From Brachyhypopomus gauderio (lineage: Eukaryota; Chordata; Actinopteri; Gymnotiformes; Hypopomidae), in the NCBI RefSeq assembly GCF_052324685.1, contig NC_135218.1, positions 21,286,355 to 21,350,354 of the forward strand: 64,000 nt of DNA. Direction: 5' to 3'. Below the pieces are notes generated by a model. It did not search any database. It was not told the DNA's origin and saw only the letters and a program-made list of their open reading frames with translations. This document shows positions 35,400 through 49,000 of this stretch, piece after piece (position 1 is the stretch's first letter; each line of letters opens with the position of its first letter). Position numbers and translations under genes: made by a program.

Positions 35400-35505
35400 A
35401 GGAAACCCAATCTTGGCCCTTGAATGCGGCAGTCTGGGCGCCGACGTCATTTCCGGCGACATTACGTACGCGGTTTAGTGAGGGAGAAACGCAGAGACAA
35501 CAGCT
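35400..35505 (+). promoter_or_regulatory. SUMO2 core promoter and 5' UTR
   Basis: A CpG-rich block contains the CRE-like GACGTCA (35443-35449), followed at once by the ETS-type TTCCGG (35451-35456). It sits between the GGA3 poly(A) signal and the SUMO2 ATG, so the promoter has to fit in about 180 bp or overlap the GGA3 3' UTR. Confidence 0.55.
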
Positions 35506-37128
35506 ATGGCAGACGAGAAGCCCAAGGTGAGGAGCTACAGAAAAACTGCCATCAGATGTGTTAATGGCCAGCGTTATTGAACAGTTGCGCCTTTATTAAA
35601 GGGTCCCACTCTGTCTGTATTTTTAGTGGTTTATAAAGTTACGCAGTTCATCTCATTATGCTTTCCAAACTATGTTGCTAATTAGCTAGCTGGTTAGCTA
35701 AGAGTGTTCGGGCCGGCTAACTTGCTCGCTGGCTAGTTAGTGTGTGTTGAAGTAATTCTAACCTTTTACCTTTTCAGTTTTAACTTAATTTCCATTTATA
35801 ATCATTTTATCGCTAATGCAGCTTTTCATTAGTACTCGAATGATCTTGCATGTTGTAATATGAGAGAGATACTTCCATTTACCCAAAGCAAGATTGATAT
35901 GTTGAATAGTCACCGGTTCAACGTTTTGTGCAAGTTGCTACAGTTGTGACCGTTACAACTTTCTCATAGGGGTTGTTTACCTGTGCCATTTTCTTTTTTT
36001 CTTTTTTTTTTACCTCTGGTTGAAATAAATGCTTAATTGCCCGGTCTCAGCTTAAGGTTCTTTTCGTGTTGCTTCATAGCCAAAACAAAATTACTTGTTT
36101 AGCAACCACGACATCAACTTGCTGAAATTTTCCAATTACCTCTGTAAATTAGTTCACGCTTTGAGAATTTCTGAAAATCCTCTACCTCTTAAGACATTGT
36201 GCATAGCAATTAGCCTATTTGCTGGCTTCTTCATGTAGGCAAATATTTACTTCTCACATTTATTTCCTTTTACTATTATCATTTTTAGGAAGGTGTGAAG
36301 ACTGAAAACAACGAGCACATAAATCTCAAAGTGGCTGGACAGGATGGCTCAGTGGTTCAATTTAAAATCAAGCGACACACCCCACTCAGCAAACTGATGA
36401 AGGCTTATTGTGAAAGACAGGTAAATGCTCCTGGTTCTCTTGCCTTATACCCCTGGATTCATTCGCCATGGTTTCCTGTGAGAACCAGTGTAGAACTACT
36501 TATAATTATTGAATGCAATGAGTTGGAAGATTGTCAGAAAAAGCGTTTCTTATAGAAGAATGTCTTCCTACCCAGTCGGGGACACCTACGTGTTTCACAT
36601 TTTCCTAACAAACCCAAACCAAGTTGTCAAGAATACTGAATGGGGAAGTATAGATATGTTGTATTTAAACAGTGTGCACTATCATGGGTCTCTGAAGACT
36701 AGAAAGCACTACTAGATGCTGTACTGTGAAGATTCTAGGAAATTAGGCCCCATCTGACTGTGGTGTGGTCTGAATTTGTCATTTTATGAGGAAGACCTGT
36801 ATGTCTGATTACATGATCACAGGACAAATGAATGATTAATTGTACACTGTATGTTGACCTTTTTATAGGGACTTACAATGAGGCAAATTCGCTTCAGATT
36901 TGATGGACAACCTATCAATGAGACAGACACTCCTGCTCAGGTACAGCCCGGTCTGCTCAGAGACCCAGCGTCCAGATTCTTCGTCACATGATACTGATGC
37001 TTGCAGTGCTGATGCTGCACATGTACGTATTAAAACAACAACTGTCTTGTGCCCCCTTTTGACAGTTGGAAATGGAAGATGAAGACACGATTGATGTATT
37101 TCAGCAGCAGACGGGAGGTGTAATGTAA
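35506..37128 (+). CDS. sumo2: SUMO2, small ubiquitin-related modifier 2
   Basis: Exons: 35506-35526, 36289-36420, 36869-36940, 37066-37128, giving 95 residues, the length of human SUMO2. The protein is nearly identical to mammalian SUMO2: an N-terminal VKTE sumoylation site (Lys11) that permits poly-SUMO chains, the ubiquitin fold with [20 protein letters not shown] and [11 protein letters not shown], and the QQQTGG end cleaved by SENP proteases to expose Gly-Gly for E1 (SAE1/SAE2) and E2 (UBC9). Two differences are visible: LTM instead of LSM at the start of exon 3, and a final VM rather than VY after Gly-Gly. SUMO3 paralogues have a longer tail, so length and position after GGA3 support SUMO2. 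Confidence 0.97.
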
Positions 37129-37590
37129 GGATGCAGTAGCTACCTCTCCCCAGCCCCGCAGACACACCCTGCTCTTCCCTCATGGAATCCTGCGTGTGCT
37201 TACCAGCTAATCACCATGCCGAACCTGCAAAGACTGAAATGCCCGCTAACAGTCTCGGATACAGACAGTGTTTACCACCCCCATATCTCTCTCTCTCTCT
37301 CTTATTATATAAAGTCTTCAAGTCATGCATTTCAAACTACGTGGACCTAAGACAAAGAAATGCTAAAATGCTGTCAATTGAGATGTTTTAAGTTTGTTTT
37401 TCAGGTAGTACGAATGATGCTCAAGGCTAAAGTACAGTTTTTTTGTGTTACTTGCAACAGTTGGCTTTTGTATCTTTTATATATGTTGTAGTTCTCTTTT
37501 GTACCCAGTCAATTTTATTCAGTCACATTTACAATGTGAAGTGTTGATAAAGTAGTTTTGTGTTTAAATAAAACCATTGTATAAAATTAC
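37129..37590 (+). other. SUMO2 3' UTR
   Basis: Ends at the poly(A) signal AATAAA (37567-37572). Includes a short CT-rich stretch near 37283-37303. Confidence 0.8.
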
Positions 37591-38079
37591 CCATGGTGTA
37601 GTTGACACTTTTAATTACCCAGGTCTTAATAAGCCTTTTATGCAGATTTGGGGAAAAAAAAACACTTTTTTGAACAGTTCACAAAAAGCATTAAGATAAA
37701 TACTTGCCATCAAAGCTTCAAGGATCACGTTTGTCAATCTACTGCAGCTTGTCCAAAAAAGGACGTTGGCACGAAAAAGCCTGAATCACAGTGGTCTGAC
37801 TGTGATTCAATAGCTCACAGTTTAGCAAGTACTGAAAGGTGCTATCAATACCAAGATCATTGATTAAATTCTTAGTGAACACATTGATTCTTGTATCGAT
37901 GCATATGTCTCGTTTTGGATAACAGCGTCTGTCATATACTTCGTGTCCCAAAACGCGTATACTTCCAAACCTTTTGCAATAAAAATATGATTTAACTATT
38001 AATAACTTCCGGAGAACGCATAAGGTGATTAACAAGGTGAAGTAAATGTCCGTTTTCGTTAGCAGGGGTGAATCAGCGC

Positions 38080-38355
38080 GCATCTCGCTGCCCATCAGTC
38101 ACAGTGCGGGAAAGGCTCTTCCTCCAGCCAATCAGAGCGCGGGAGAGCCCTGCTCAGCGGTCTCGAGACTTGGGGATGGAACGGTTCAAACCTCAGACTG
38201 CATCCTCAGGACCAGGTTGATGAGCAGCGTTGGGCTTAAACGTTAGTATGAAACGCTAAAGCTTGATAGCTAGTTGTAGCGATTTTTTATAATACATTCT
38301 GCTTTGCATTAAGTAGCTGAGGTGCCGTTTCCATCCGAGACATTAGCCATTTAAA
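38080..38355 (+). promoter_or_regulatory. JPT1 promoter and 5' UTR
   Basis: An AGCCAATCAG CCAAT box (CCAAT at 38128-38132) lies in GC-richer sequence about 225 bp before the ATG, with no TATA box at a fitting distance. Confidence 0.45.
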
Positions 38356-41300
38356 ATGACGACCACCACCACTTTCCAAGGCATGGATCCGGATGCTAGG
38401 AGTAGCTCCAGGTAAAAAAAATACATGATAAGTAGCTTCGAAATGCTAACGGGCTAATAATAGGTGGATGTGTTCATAGGTTATGAACCTTGTGAATTAT
38501 GATTCGCGTATAATGTGCCAAATATTTCCAAATGCAAAAGCGAGCAGCATGGTCCAATGAAGCATCTGAAACGGTTCATTGTTGCTGCTGCTAGCTGGAG
38601 CCACACGGTGCGAGCAGGAGGAATTGGTTTGAGAATACTAAGGAGAAGCAGAGCTAGTGTCGGTGAATGCAGAAGGCAGACCTTTTCACTCAACCCAACA
38701 AATGCAAACGCAAGTCTTGTACAAAACAGAACAAATTGTAAAATTACCCTTTATAATCCTGTGCCCACTACCCGAATAGTTTGTTAGTGGTATTGTTGGG
38801 CTTAATGCGTTTCCCATTGTCCACACTGCACGACTGCTGCTGTCTGCAGCGTTTGCTTTTTCACTCTTATCCATACAGCCGCCAGCAGCCATCTAACGTT
38901 ACCTTTCTGTATTTGGAAGCGTCGTAGTTCCGTGTCTCTGTAGTGAAGTAAAATACTAGTAGCTAAGTAAAGGTGGCTCCATTTGGCAAGACGTGTTTAG
39001 ATACCGCTACATCGCAAGTGCTTGTAAATGTGTGACTGGGTGGGGTTCCGCCTTTGTCGCAAGCTGGTGTTATACCAGGCATCATTAGCCTGTCCTCGGC
39101 GTCTTAATGGCCGACCTTATTGGATAAGATAACGGGTCTATATCCACAAAGGAGTGCAATCAGGGGTGAACTGCATATTTATCTACGTACAGTCATTTGT
39201 CTGATTGGTTAAAGTTCATCGCGGTTTATCTCGCCGATCGCGCAGCGCGATGACAGGTGCAGTCACAGGTGATCCGTCTGCGTTTACCCCAACATTGAGT
39301 GTGTTCACCTACTACGGCCACATTGTTTGCATGTATGCATTTTTATTCAAATATCAAGTACATCAAAACACTACAGAGTATTATGTTATTGCTACCGGGT
39401 TAAGAATGTAATTTTATTTAACTTGCATTTTATTTTATAACGTAAGTGGCTTTGTCAAAAGATTTTGTGTTTTTAATCAATTCTTTATCACCCACCTTTG
39501 CACTCTTTTCTCAAGTTCGTCATAGCCAGTGTCTCTTGTATTTGATGTTCACTAATTTGCACCGTGGCACCACCAGGCTGGGATACTGGAGACATGTGAT
39601 GATGATGATGAGAGGTCCCTTGGCTTCTCACTGCCAGCCATGGGACTGCATGCCGTGCACATGTTTAGGTTTCCCCATGTTTCTGCCAGCCTGATTCAGT
39701 GAATGAGTTTCTGTATAATTAGCTTAGCAGCATTGCCTCAGCACTAAATGTCCATGTGCCCCTCTCTGCTCCAGAGTGCTTCAACCGCCGGGTGGGGGCT
39801 CAAATATTAGCTTCGGCTCGGATGAGGAGAAGCCTGCAGGCCGCAAGAACAAAATGGCTTCCAGTATCTTTGCAGAGCCTGAAGATCCTCATGCTCATCG
39901 AAGGAACAATCCACCAGGTAGGTGAACATGACGTTAAACAGGTGTGCAGTCCTGCTGTCCTGGGAACCAACCTGTGCGGTAAAGTATGTATCAGTCTAAG
40001 CGTTGTGCTAAAACGGTGTAGGAAGGTATGTGCCAGTACAAGCCTCCACCTGTGCAGAAAGGTGGTGCCATCACTGGCAGGTCCATTCAAAGTCTGTCAG
40101 AAATTCTGATAATTTCTAGATTTACAGATACAAAAATTGCATTTGCAAACCATGAGGATTAGCATTTATAGGGCTGATCACTAAAAGCCATTTCCTTTTT
40201 TTTGCCGCAAGTGTCCTCAACATTCCCACAAGACTGTGACCCTAAACCAGCCCTTTTAAGTTCATAATTATACAATGATGAATATGGACCCAATGGCCAC
40301 TTTATTTGAGACACCTTCCCTTTCACGATTGGAGCTTTCCAGTATGGAAATTCACGTCATGTGACCCTGGACTGCAGCATAAAATGAACAAGTTTTCAAT
40401 TGATCAGTTTCAGTGTGAATCCACAATAAAATGGGATTATCAAACAGTCTGCGTGATTTCAAATGCGGCATATTCATCAGTGCTAGACTTAACTAGGGTC
40501 AGTATTTAAACAAACTGTCAAACTTGCAACTGTCTCATGCAAATGTGTTGAGAGTATTCCATGAATGGTGTGCTGGAGTGAAAACATATGGTGAAAGGGG
40601 GTCCTGTGGACATGAACAACGCATCAATGTAAAGGGTCAGAGTAGGATGTCAAGAATCATTCTGATGAAGAGCTGGTGCACAGTCAAACAAATCATAGCC
40701 AGATGCTCCATTCAACAAATGCGAATGCTCAACTCATAGGTCCTTAGCACTTCTGAGCTATAACCATTGCTGTCCAAGGGAAACAGAAAGGAAGGACTCC
40801 ATTGGTCAAAAGAGCACCACAGTTAGATTGCTGAGCAGTGGAAAAACATCGCCTGGTCAGATGAATCACATGTTGATGGCAAGGTCAGAATTTGGGACAT
40901 GCAGCATGATGAGCCGTTCCTGTAAGGTGTTCCACAGTTCAGGCTGGTGGAGGTGGAGAATGATTTCTTGGCATACTCTGGGTCCTTTGCCAAGTTTCTG
41001 ATACCTGTGGATGCACATTTGCACATTAGGACATTAGGACTTGCCTAATCATTGTGATCAACCAAGTCATGGACTGGTTCCAGGAACATGACAGCAAGTT
41101 TTTCTTACTTCCATGGTCTTCAGTCTCCAGACCTTAATCCTATCGAACATCTCAGGGATGTGAATGGGCTGTTCTGAGCTTCACACACACACATGCACAC
41201 TATAGGCTATTGCCAAAAGTATTCGCTCACCTTCCTTAGTAGAATGGGCTGTTCTGAGCTTCACACACACACATGCACACTATAGGCTATTGCCAAAAGT

Positions 41301-43037
41301 ATTCGCTCACCTTCCTTGACTCGCAAGTGACATCCCATTGCTAATCCATAGGGTTCAATATGACATTGTTCCACCCTTTTCACCTAGAACAGCTTCAACT
41401 CTTCTGGAAAGGTTGTCTACAACAGCGGTCACCAACCACCGGGCCGTGGACTGGTACCGGTCCATGGGTCATTTGTACCGGGCCACACAGAAATTTTTTT
41501 TTTATCGACGATCAGAGTCTGAGTGATGTTTTATTTAAAAATAAAATGGGATTTTCTTCCCAATTACATCTGTCGGTGCATATGGTGAGTTTTATTTGTA
41601 TGCACTTTATATTTGTTTTTATGTCGTATCATTTTATTTTGTCATATTTACCCCCCACACTTTAAAGGCCGGTCCGTGAAAATATTGTCTGACGTGTAAC
41701 CGGTCCGTGGTGCAAAAAAGGTTGGGTTTAGTAGCGTGTTTGTGGGGATTTTGACTAGGGGTGCAGGAAAAAATCGATCCAAGCTCGAATCGCGTTTCTA
41801 ACATTGAACGATTCAGAATCGATTCTCATTTTCAAAAAATCGATTTTTTTTTCGGGTGCGGGTGTGCCTTCTCAGCCACTGTAGTGCTAGGCAAAACAAG
41901 GAAACAGCTTTGACTATGTACAGGCATGCAAGCCTAGGCTACAGAGGGTTGTGTAGTGTACGGTATTTGTTGTTGCGCCGCTAAAGTATGAAGAAAAAGA
42001 AGTCCAAACAGTTCCGCGGTCTTTGAAAGCAACCATTTGAAAACACTTTAGATTTTACCGTCAACCCGGCCCGGGTAAGAATGGGCTTGATCGTTTGCAT
42101 ACGCATAAAGATGCAACAAATGATATTCGGGAGTTACAGTGACTATAACTTAGTTCATTGAGTACTCTAGTTTTATCCTAACTAGATATTTAGACATAAT
42201 ATTGCTGTAATACTGCAAAGTCGTGGTCAGAGGTGAACTTCGGAATAGCCAGTGTGTATTTTATTTAAAATAATTGACACCCTTGAGCCAGTGTGGCTTT
42301 AGACATAGATAATGTGGTGCCATTTGCCGTGATGGATAATTAAAGTCTAGCTCTTATTTATGCATAGAAATATAAATCGACATTATAATCTGTAGCGTCT
42401 TTATGCGGATAAACAAGAGTCGGTATTCGCACATGAAATGTTACAGGCACCGTTCAGAAACTGATCAGTTCAGTTAAATGTATTCAGTTCAGTAGATATA
42501 TGCAGCTTTTAGAAAATACGGTATATATATATTTTTTCATCTGTGAAGTGGAAGTTCTGGCAGCTAACATAAGCCTACCCATTTTATTAATGTAACAGCA
42601 CTTTTATTTTTGGAAGCACTTACATACATTTTAATTAATTTTTGTGATTTGTTAAGGAAAAAAGTGTAATTGTGTTTCTGGAAGTGGCATGTTCTCAGAA
42701 ATGGGTAGCTAGCTAAGCCTAATTCTTGTACGAAGCATTGTTTACATTATTGCAATATGTTAATAAAACATTTACAATTATAATATCTTTATAAATGTAC
42801 TCTGCTTTCATGCCACCAGACCGGAGTAGCTCCTGAGATCCTGAGAATTGTTTTGAATCGAGAATTATTTTTAAATCGGAAAATAATCGTTTTTTAATCT
42901 AATCGTGACCCCAAGAATCGATTCTCCAAATGTTTTTGTATGCTGAAGCATTCAGAGCTCCCTTCACTGGAACTAAGGGGCCAAGCCCAGCTCCTGAAAA
43001 CGAACCCCACACCATAATCCGCCCCGACCAATCTTTA

Positions 43038-43083
<46 letters not shown>

Positions 43084-46000
43084 TGTGTGTAGCTTCTTTG
43101 CTAAACTTAATCTCAATCGATTTGATACATTTCTCACATCATGGTTTACATTGGCATCACAATCACAAGAGCATTTCTTAAAACAGTGCAAACATGAAAA
43201 TTCTCAAAACCTGCAAAAGCACACACTTCACTCAAAATTATTTTGCTTTTGCCTCAAAAGCAAATATTTAGGTCAATCAATTTGTCAGTGCCATCAGAAT
43301 ATCTAGTCTGTGTGCCATCGCCTATGAATAAGGCAGTCAAAATACTTAGTCATGTTGTCAGTGCAACAGTGTAGACTGTAAGTACATTCTAATGGAAACT
43401 AGCTAAGCTTTTGTTGACAAGAATGCTGCACATTCTGTGGCATATGAATTGAAATGGTCTATTGTACACACAAACACACTATACAAACTTACAGAATACA
43501 AAAGTTACACATGACTGTATGTGGGAGATGGACAGCAAGAAATTGGACTGGAATCAAGTGTGTAGAGTAAATGTTTTTAATCAAGTGTGTAGAGTAAATG
43601 TTTTTCTTTACTGTATTCTTTTCTGACAGCACTGCAATCTGTTGACAAAAAAATCAGATCGACATTCAGGAACGACACAACTATTTGCCTGCACTATATG
43701 GAACAAATAAAAAACTACAAAATTAGAAACTTACTCTGAATATTCAAAACAACTTAAAGAATTACTGTAATGCTATCCTTTCTATTCATGCTGACGCTCC
43801 TCTTTCTTGGGCCACAAGTTTTCATCCACATCAAACTCGATATGTTCCATTGCAATGCAGCGTGGAAAGAATCCTCTGGAGTGTCTAATCCAGCCTTTGC
43901 AGGCATCTGCTCTAATATCCTCATAAGCTGCATCTGAGGGAGTCAGCAGGTTCATCTGGACGTGTGGCTGGTGATCGTACACCTTCCATCTCCAGGCTAA
44001 GAAGAACTCCTCAATAGGGTTCAGGAATGGGGAATTGGGTGGGAGGAACTCCATCAGCAGTCTATGATGAGTGGTAAACCATTGCCTGATGGTGTTAGAG
44101 TGGTGAAAACTCACATTAACCCAAATGATCACATATTTGGGCAAATCCTCCTGCATCATACCTCTCATTACATTACAGTCTCAGTTGACTTGGTACATTT
44201 TTCATTTGCATCACAACAAGTGCATTTCTCAAAACAGTAGTAGTGATGCAGTAGTGCATCAGCAAAAGTTAATGAAATACCTGCAAAAATACACACTTCA
44301 CTCAAAATTCTTTGTTTTTGCCTCAAAAGCAAATATTTAGGTCAATCAATTTGTCAGTGCCATTAGAATATCTAGTACCATTTGCCTATGAACAAGGCAG
44401 TCAAAATACTTAGCCATGTCAGTACAACTGTAAGTCACAGTCAGTGCAGACTGTAAGTATATTGTGATGGAAACAAACTAAACTTTTGATTTCAAGAATG
44501 CTGCACATTCTGTGGTATATCAAATGAAACAATACGTTACACACAAAATACAAACTTACACAGAACACAACATTACACATGATTATGTGGGAGACCTACG
44601 GCAAGAAATTGTGGACTGGAATCAAATTTGTACAGCAATATTGTTGACTATATTGTTCACACTGCAATTTGTTGACAAAAACAAATTTTATTGAAATTCA
44701 GAAAAGACAACTGTTTGACTGGACAAATGAGTCAAATGAACTACTCTTAATATCCTATATGGTATAAGAATGCAAAATATAACATTGAATAACATTTCAG
44801 AATTTATGTGCAGCATTATAGTAGAGTGAACATTTCTGAATTACATACCTGTTTTCTCTATGAAATAGAGGTGAAATAAAGTAATACAATTCAACAGACA
44901 ATCATTAGGACACATTTTGATAAACATGACATAAGCAAATTGTGACGGGCGGGGGTGAGCAACGAAAAGGAAGCGATCACGCCAAGTCTCAGGGAAAAAT
45001 GATGGTTTAATAGAAAGTGTGCAAACCTAAAACCCGTGCACTATCTCCAAATTAAGGATATAATGACCAGCGGTCAACTGGTACAAAGACAAGACATATA
45101 TAGGCAAACAAACGACCCTCAGGTGAGACGGATCACGGGCTCCGCCCACCTGAGGGACGCACATGACGTCACCAGACAACAACAACAACAGTTGTGGTCT
45201 GTGGACAGAGGCGGCCGGTAGGGGGCCGCCTCACCGTGACACAAATGATAATGTAAAAAACAACAGGCCATTGTCCATGACCATGCATGAATGTACAAAA
45301 ATGTTTGCAAAATGTGAAACACAATGAGAAATGCAATTATGTGCACAAGTGACATGGAGATGTGGAGACTGAATGAACAGTTTTGAGAATTTAAATTCTG
45401 ATCTGAGAAATGAACCAAATTGACTGAGAAAAACTGTAATAGCCTGTGTTCACTCTCCACTATGCTGCTCCTTGTACAAACATGTACAAACTTGTGGAGA
45501 CCTTCTACGTGTTGACCTCTAAGCACCTGTTTAACACCTCCATGTGTAGTGTCTTTGTGATGCACTATCCTGACATGTGGCTACATGTTTGTAGGAACCT
45601 ATCATCACGTGTTGTGCAGATGCACCTGTAAAGGTTCATTCTGCAGTCATATGTGAGTTTGAGAGGCTCCAGAAAGATGTTTGACTCCTGTCACCAACTC
45701 GTTTGATTTTATTTACAGACTTGTCCAGTAAAAGTAGCTGTTCCATCTCATACATTAGGTTGTTAAAAAATGAAACTAGAATAATGACAAATACAAGACA
45801 TACAAATAATACAAACATTATGAATACCGTATGTCAGCTAGCATTATCTGATCAGTCTTTTCTCTATTACAGGAACTTCGAATGATCTGCACAACTAAAC
45901 AGTTAATGTATATTGCACAATAGGGTTTCACATGGTTTTACCAAATTCAGGTGAAGGTTTGGGTTTGGTGATGGATGCGTGTTACTTACTTCATCACAAT

Positions 46001-49000
46001 GCTTAAATGTCCCAGCCCCTGAACATCATTTGCAATTAGAATTTTCATCTACTCGCCACCAAAGGTTTTGCAAAGAGTTAGGAAATGGCAAGTTCACACA
46101 AAAATGTAATTCAACTCTCATAACTCAGCTGGTGATTCACCACATTTCTAAATTCTGGTAGCTCCAGCATTGGTGTCTTAAATATAGAAGGTATCGATTC
46201 TTATTACACCCGAAAACATACCTGAACAAGTTTTCTATTCATGGTTGACAGAACTAGACTAGCAACCACCGGTTACATGACAGTATTATTATGTTATCCA
46301 TGTATGCACCTGGGTACTTGTCTCTACCTACCAATCCCATATTAGAAATGCTAAAGGTGAAATATTACATTATTAAACCCTCCATCATACCTATTTTCAA
46401 TAACTGCCAGGATGTAACATACAACCTTGTATTAAAGCAAATTTGCCAATCTTCAAAATAAGAATGAACGAACCCCATAATCCCACCCAGTACCAGGTTA
46501 TTTAATGCCAAGATAAATACATTATCCATGTCTAGGAATACCCTAAACTCTTAGGTAGGCCCCTAAATTCACCATCTGAAATTGATGCCAGATCATGCTG
46601 CTACATTTCAAACAACCTGAAAAACCTGATATCTGTCTTTTGCACTGATGTCAATTAACTTAATTATATGCAAATGTGCAGCCATTATCTGTGCAACCAC
46701 AAGAAAATTTTACCTCCCACACTAAGAAGCCCTATAGGTCGACACTGCATACAGAATTCTTCTCTTTCAGTGTAAGAATACCCTCTGCTTTATGCAACTC
46801 CGTCGGCATAATCCCTTTCTACACTAAAAACATCATCTTCCATAAATCCTTCAAATCATGTGCACGTTTATACATGCAATATGGAAGCTCATGGGCCCGG
46901 GTGTAGAGCCTGCCTTTGCATGACCTTCCCTGTCTTGTACCTTTATTCTACTAACCTTAACCCTATCGCATTATAAGCATTATAGAAGTGCTCTTCTGAG
47001 TCCTTCTTTTAAACTCTCAGACTCCAATATTTCTTCTTACTAAAAAGGTCTTAACAAACTTGAACAGATTTCTAAAGTATGCTGCCTCAAGACCTCTGCT
47101 CTCCTTAATAACACCACCTTGCACTTCTACTCTTTCTGAAATGTTTTAATCCGCTCTCTTTTATCCTCACCTACATACCTATCTGTTTTTTTAACTCCTG
47201 AATATGTGCATCTGTTTACCTGCACTCGTGACTAGATTAGGCCTTGTGTCACTTCCTTTTCCTGCAAAGTACCAAATCATACCAGTAATCATACCAGTAC
47301 TGTTTCCCTCAGACCAGCTGCTATACCTTCTCAAGTAATCGTTACCATTCTTCCACGACACCTTGTGTGCTGTGTAAATTTATTTTGTTTCAATGTGATG
47401 TGATTTACCCTTATCTCTGACATCACAGATGTGCACAGTATTGTGGGTAGTTGAGAACAAAACTTAATGGACCAAAACTGGCCTACAGCTGCCCCTGGTT
47501 TTTTGCTTTCCCTAAAGGTTTTGCCCTCTCATACTCTCCACTATAACTATTGATAATGTAAGTTCCCCCCTTTCATCTTCCTGATAGCCCGCTTACAAGC
47601 TCTTAGTTATGATGGACAAACAAAAGAAAAGGATTGTAATGACGCATGTAGGAATTCTGTGCGGTAGAAACAGGAACAAGGAACACAACAAGCTTGAGAA
47701 ATACCAAGGGCTGAGAGATGAGCAAGAAAAGATAATAATAATAATAATAATCATCTTTATTTGTATAGCACCTTTCATACATACATGCAACTCAAAGTGC
47801 TTTACAGAATAAATAAAAAAGGAACATTAAAAGGAAGCAAAGATAAGAAGACAAAAATAAAATATTAAAAGAAATTAAAGATAAAAAGGAAACAAATGAT
47901 GTGGTGAAGACAGTGATTCCTGTGGTATTCGGAGCACTATAGGCTGTAACCCCGCTGAAGCTGTGTTTGTTTAACTTGCAGAGAGAAGCCTGTTGCTTCA
48001 CAGCTACCTGCGTTTCCTCATTGTTGGGGCTTGTTAGTTTCCTCAGTGTTAGATTCAGATGACTCTTAAGCTAATCCCAAACTACTACCAGAATTGATGG
48101 GGGGGGGACACCTTCCCAGAATCCATGGCTCCATGTACAAAAAATCCATCCAAAGGTCATGCCACTGAATGAAAGCATGAATAAAGGGTTGTGAGAAGGT
48201 CTGCAACAGAGGCAGGTGTTAAATGATGAGTGATCCCGAGTGCTGATTCTCTCCATGTTGTTTGTGTCTCAGGTGGGAAACCCACAGGTGTGCTCTGTGG
48301 GGAATCTTCGGCACCACTGAGGAGGTGTGCTCCTCAACCTGTCAATCAAAGCATTGCCACGCTAGACGAGCCTTCATCTGTGGTGAGAGGAAGCTCACAC
48401 CTAGCTTCAGGACTACATGGAATTGTTAATTGTACCTGAAATGCTGTTCTCACCTGGTGCTGTTTTGTCCTGTTATTTTTCTGTTTGCTTTTTGTTTTTA
48501 TTTTTCTTCACAGAATGGTGACAACGACACAGTATGTGCTGGTAAGTACCGAAAGGGAAATGAATGTAAGAAAATAGTTGTAGAAAGTCTACAAATAGTT
48601 TATAGGGAGAAGAAATTCTGCAGTAGGCTAGTATACTAGAGTAAGGACACACTTTGAAGTGTTGTGAAGTGAAGTTGTAATGAAGCAGACGAGAAGTCAC
48701 CTTGTACAGGTTAGGTGACATTTCTTTTGCTTGAAAAGAATAACGAAGTTCATCCCCATAGTTGTGTAATACACCCAAATTCCTGACAGGGGGAGCAATT
48801 GTGCACCCACTGATCATGGAATAATAGTTTTATTTTTGCATGTGCAGCGCAACATAGACCTGGACTCATTCTCTTGTACATATACTTATTCACTTTTAGC
48901 AGAAAATATTCCCTTCACTACTTCAAGAGGGCACTACTGGTTCTCTAGTTAATCCTAGTTATTTTTTATGTGAGATGAACATGTCTTGCTGTCACAAATG

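Larger units (their letters stand above)
41280..43040 (-). mobile_element. Second Tc1 element, split by two hAT-type insertions
   Basis: Pieces matching the Tc1 copy at 6031 occur at about 41280-41418 (left end), 41732-41755 and 42926-43035 (transposase region containing CTGAAGCATTCAG and GGGGCCAAGCCCAGCTCC). The intervening DNA is two other elements, listed separately. The right half is missing; a GT run follows directly. Confidence 0.75.

Noticed and set aside
47380-47480. Possible exon between transposons in JPT1 intron 2
   Set aside because: The JPT1 reading frame joins exon 2 to exon 3 in correct phase without it, and no family resemblance is visible.
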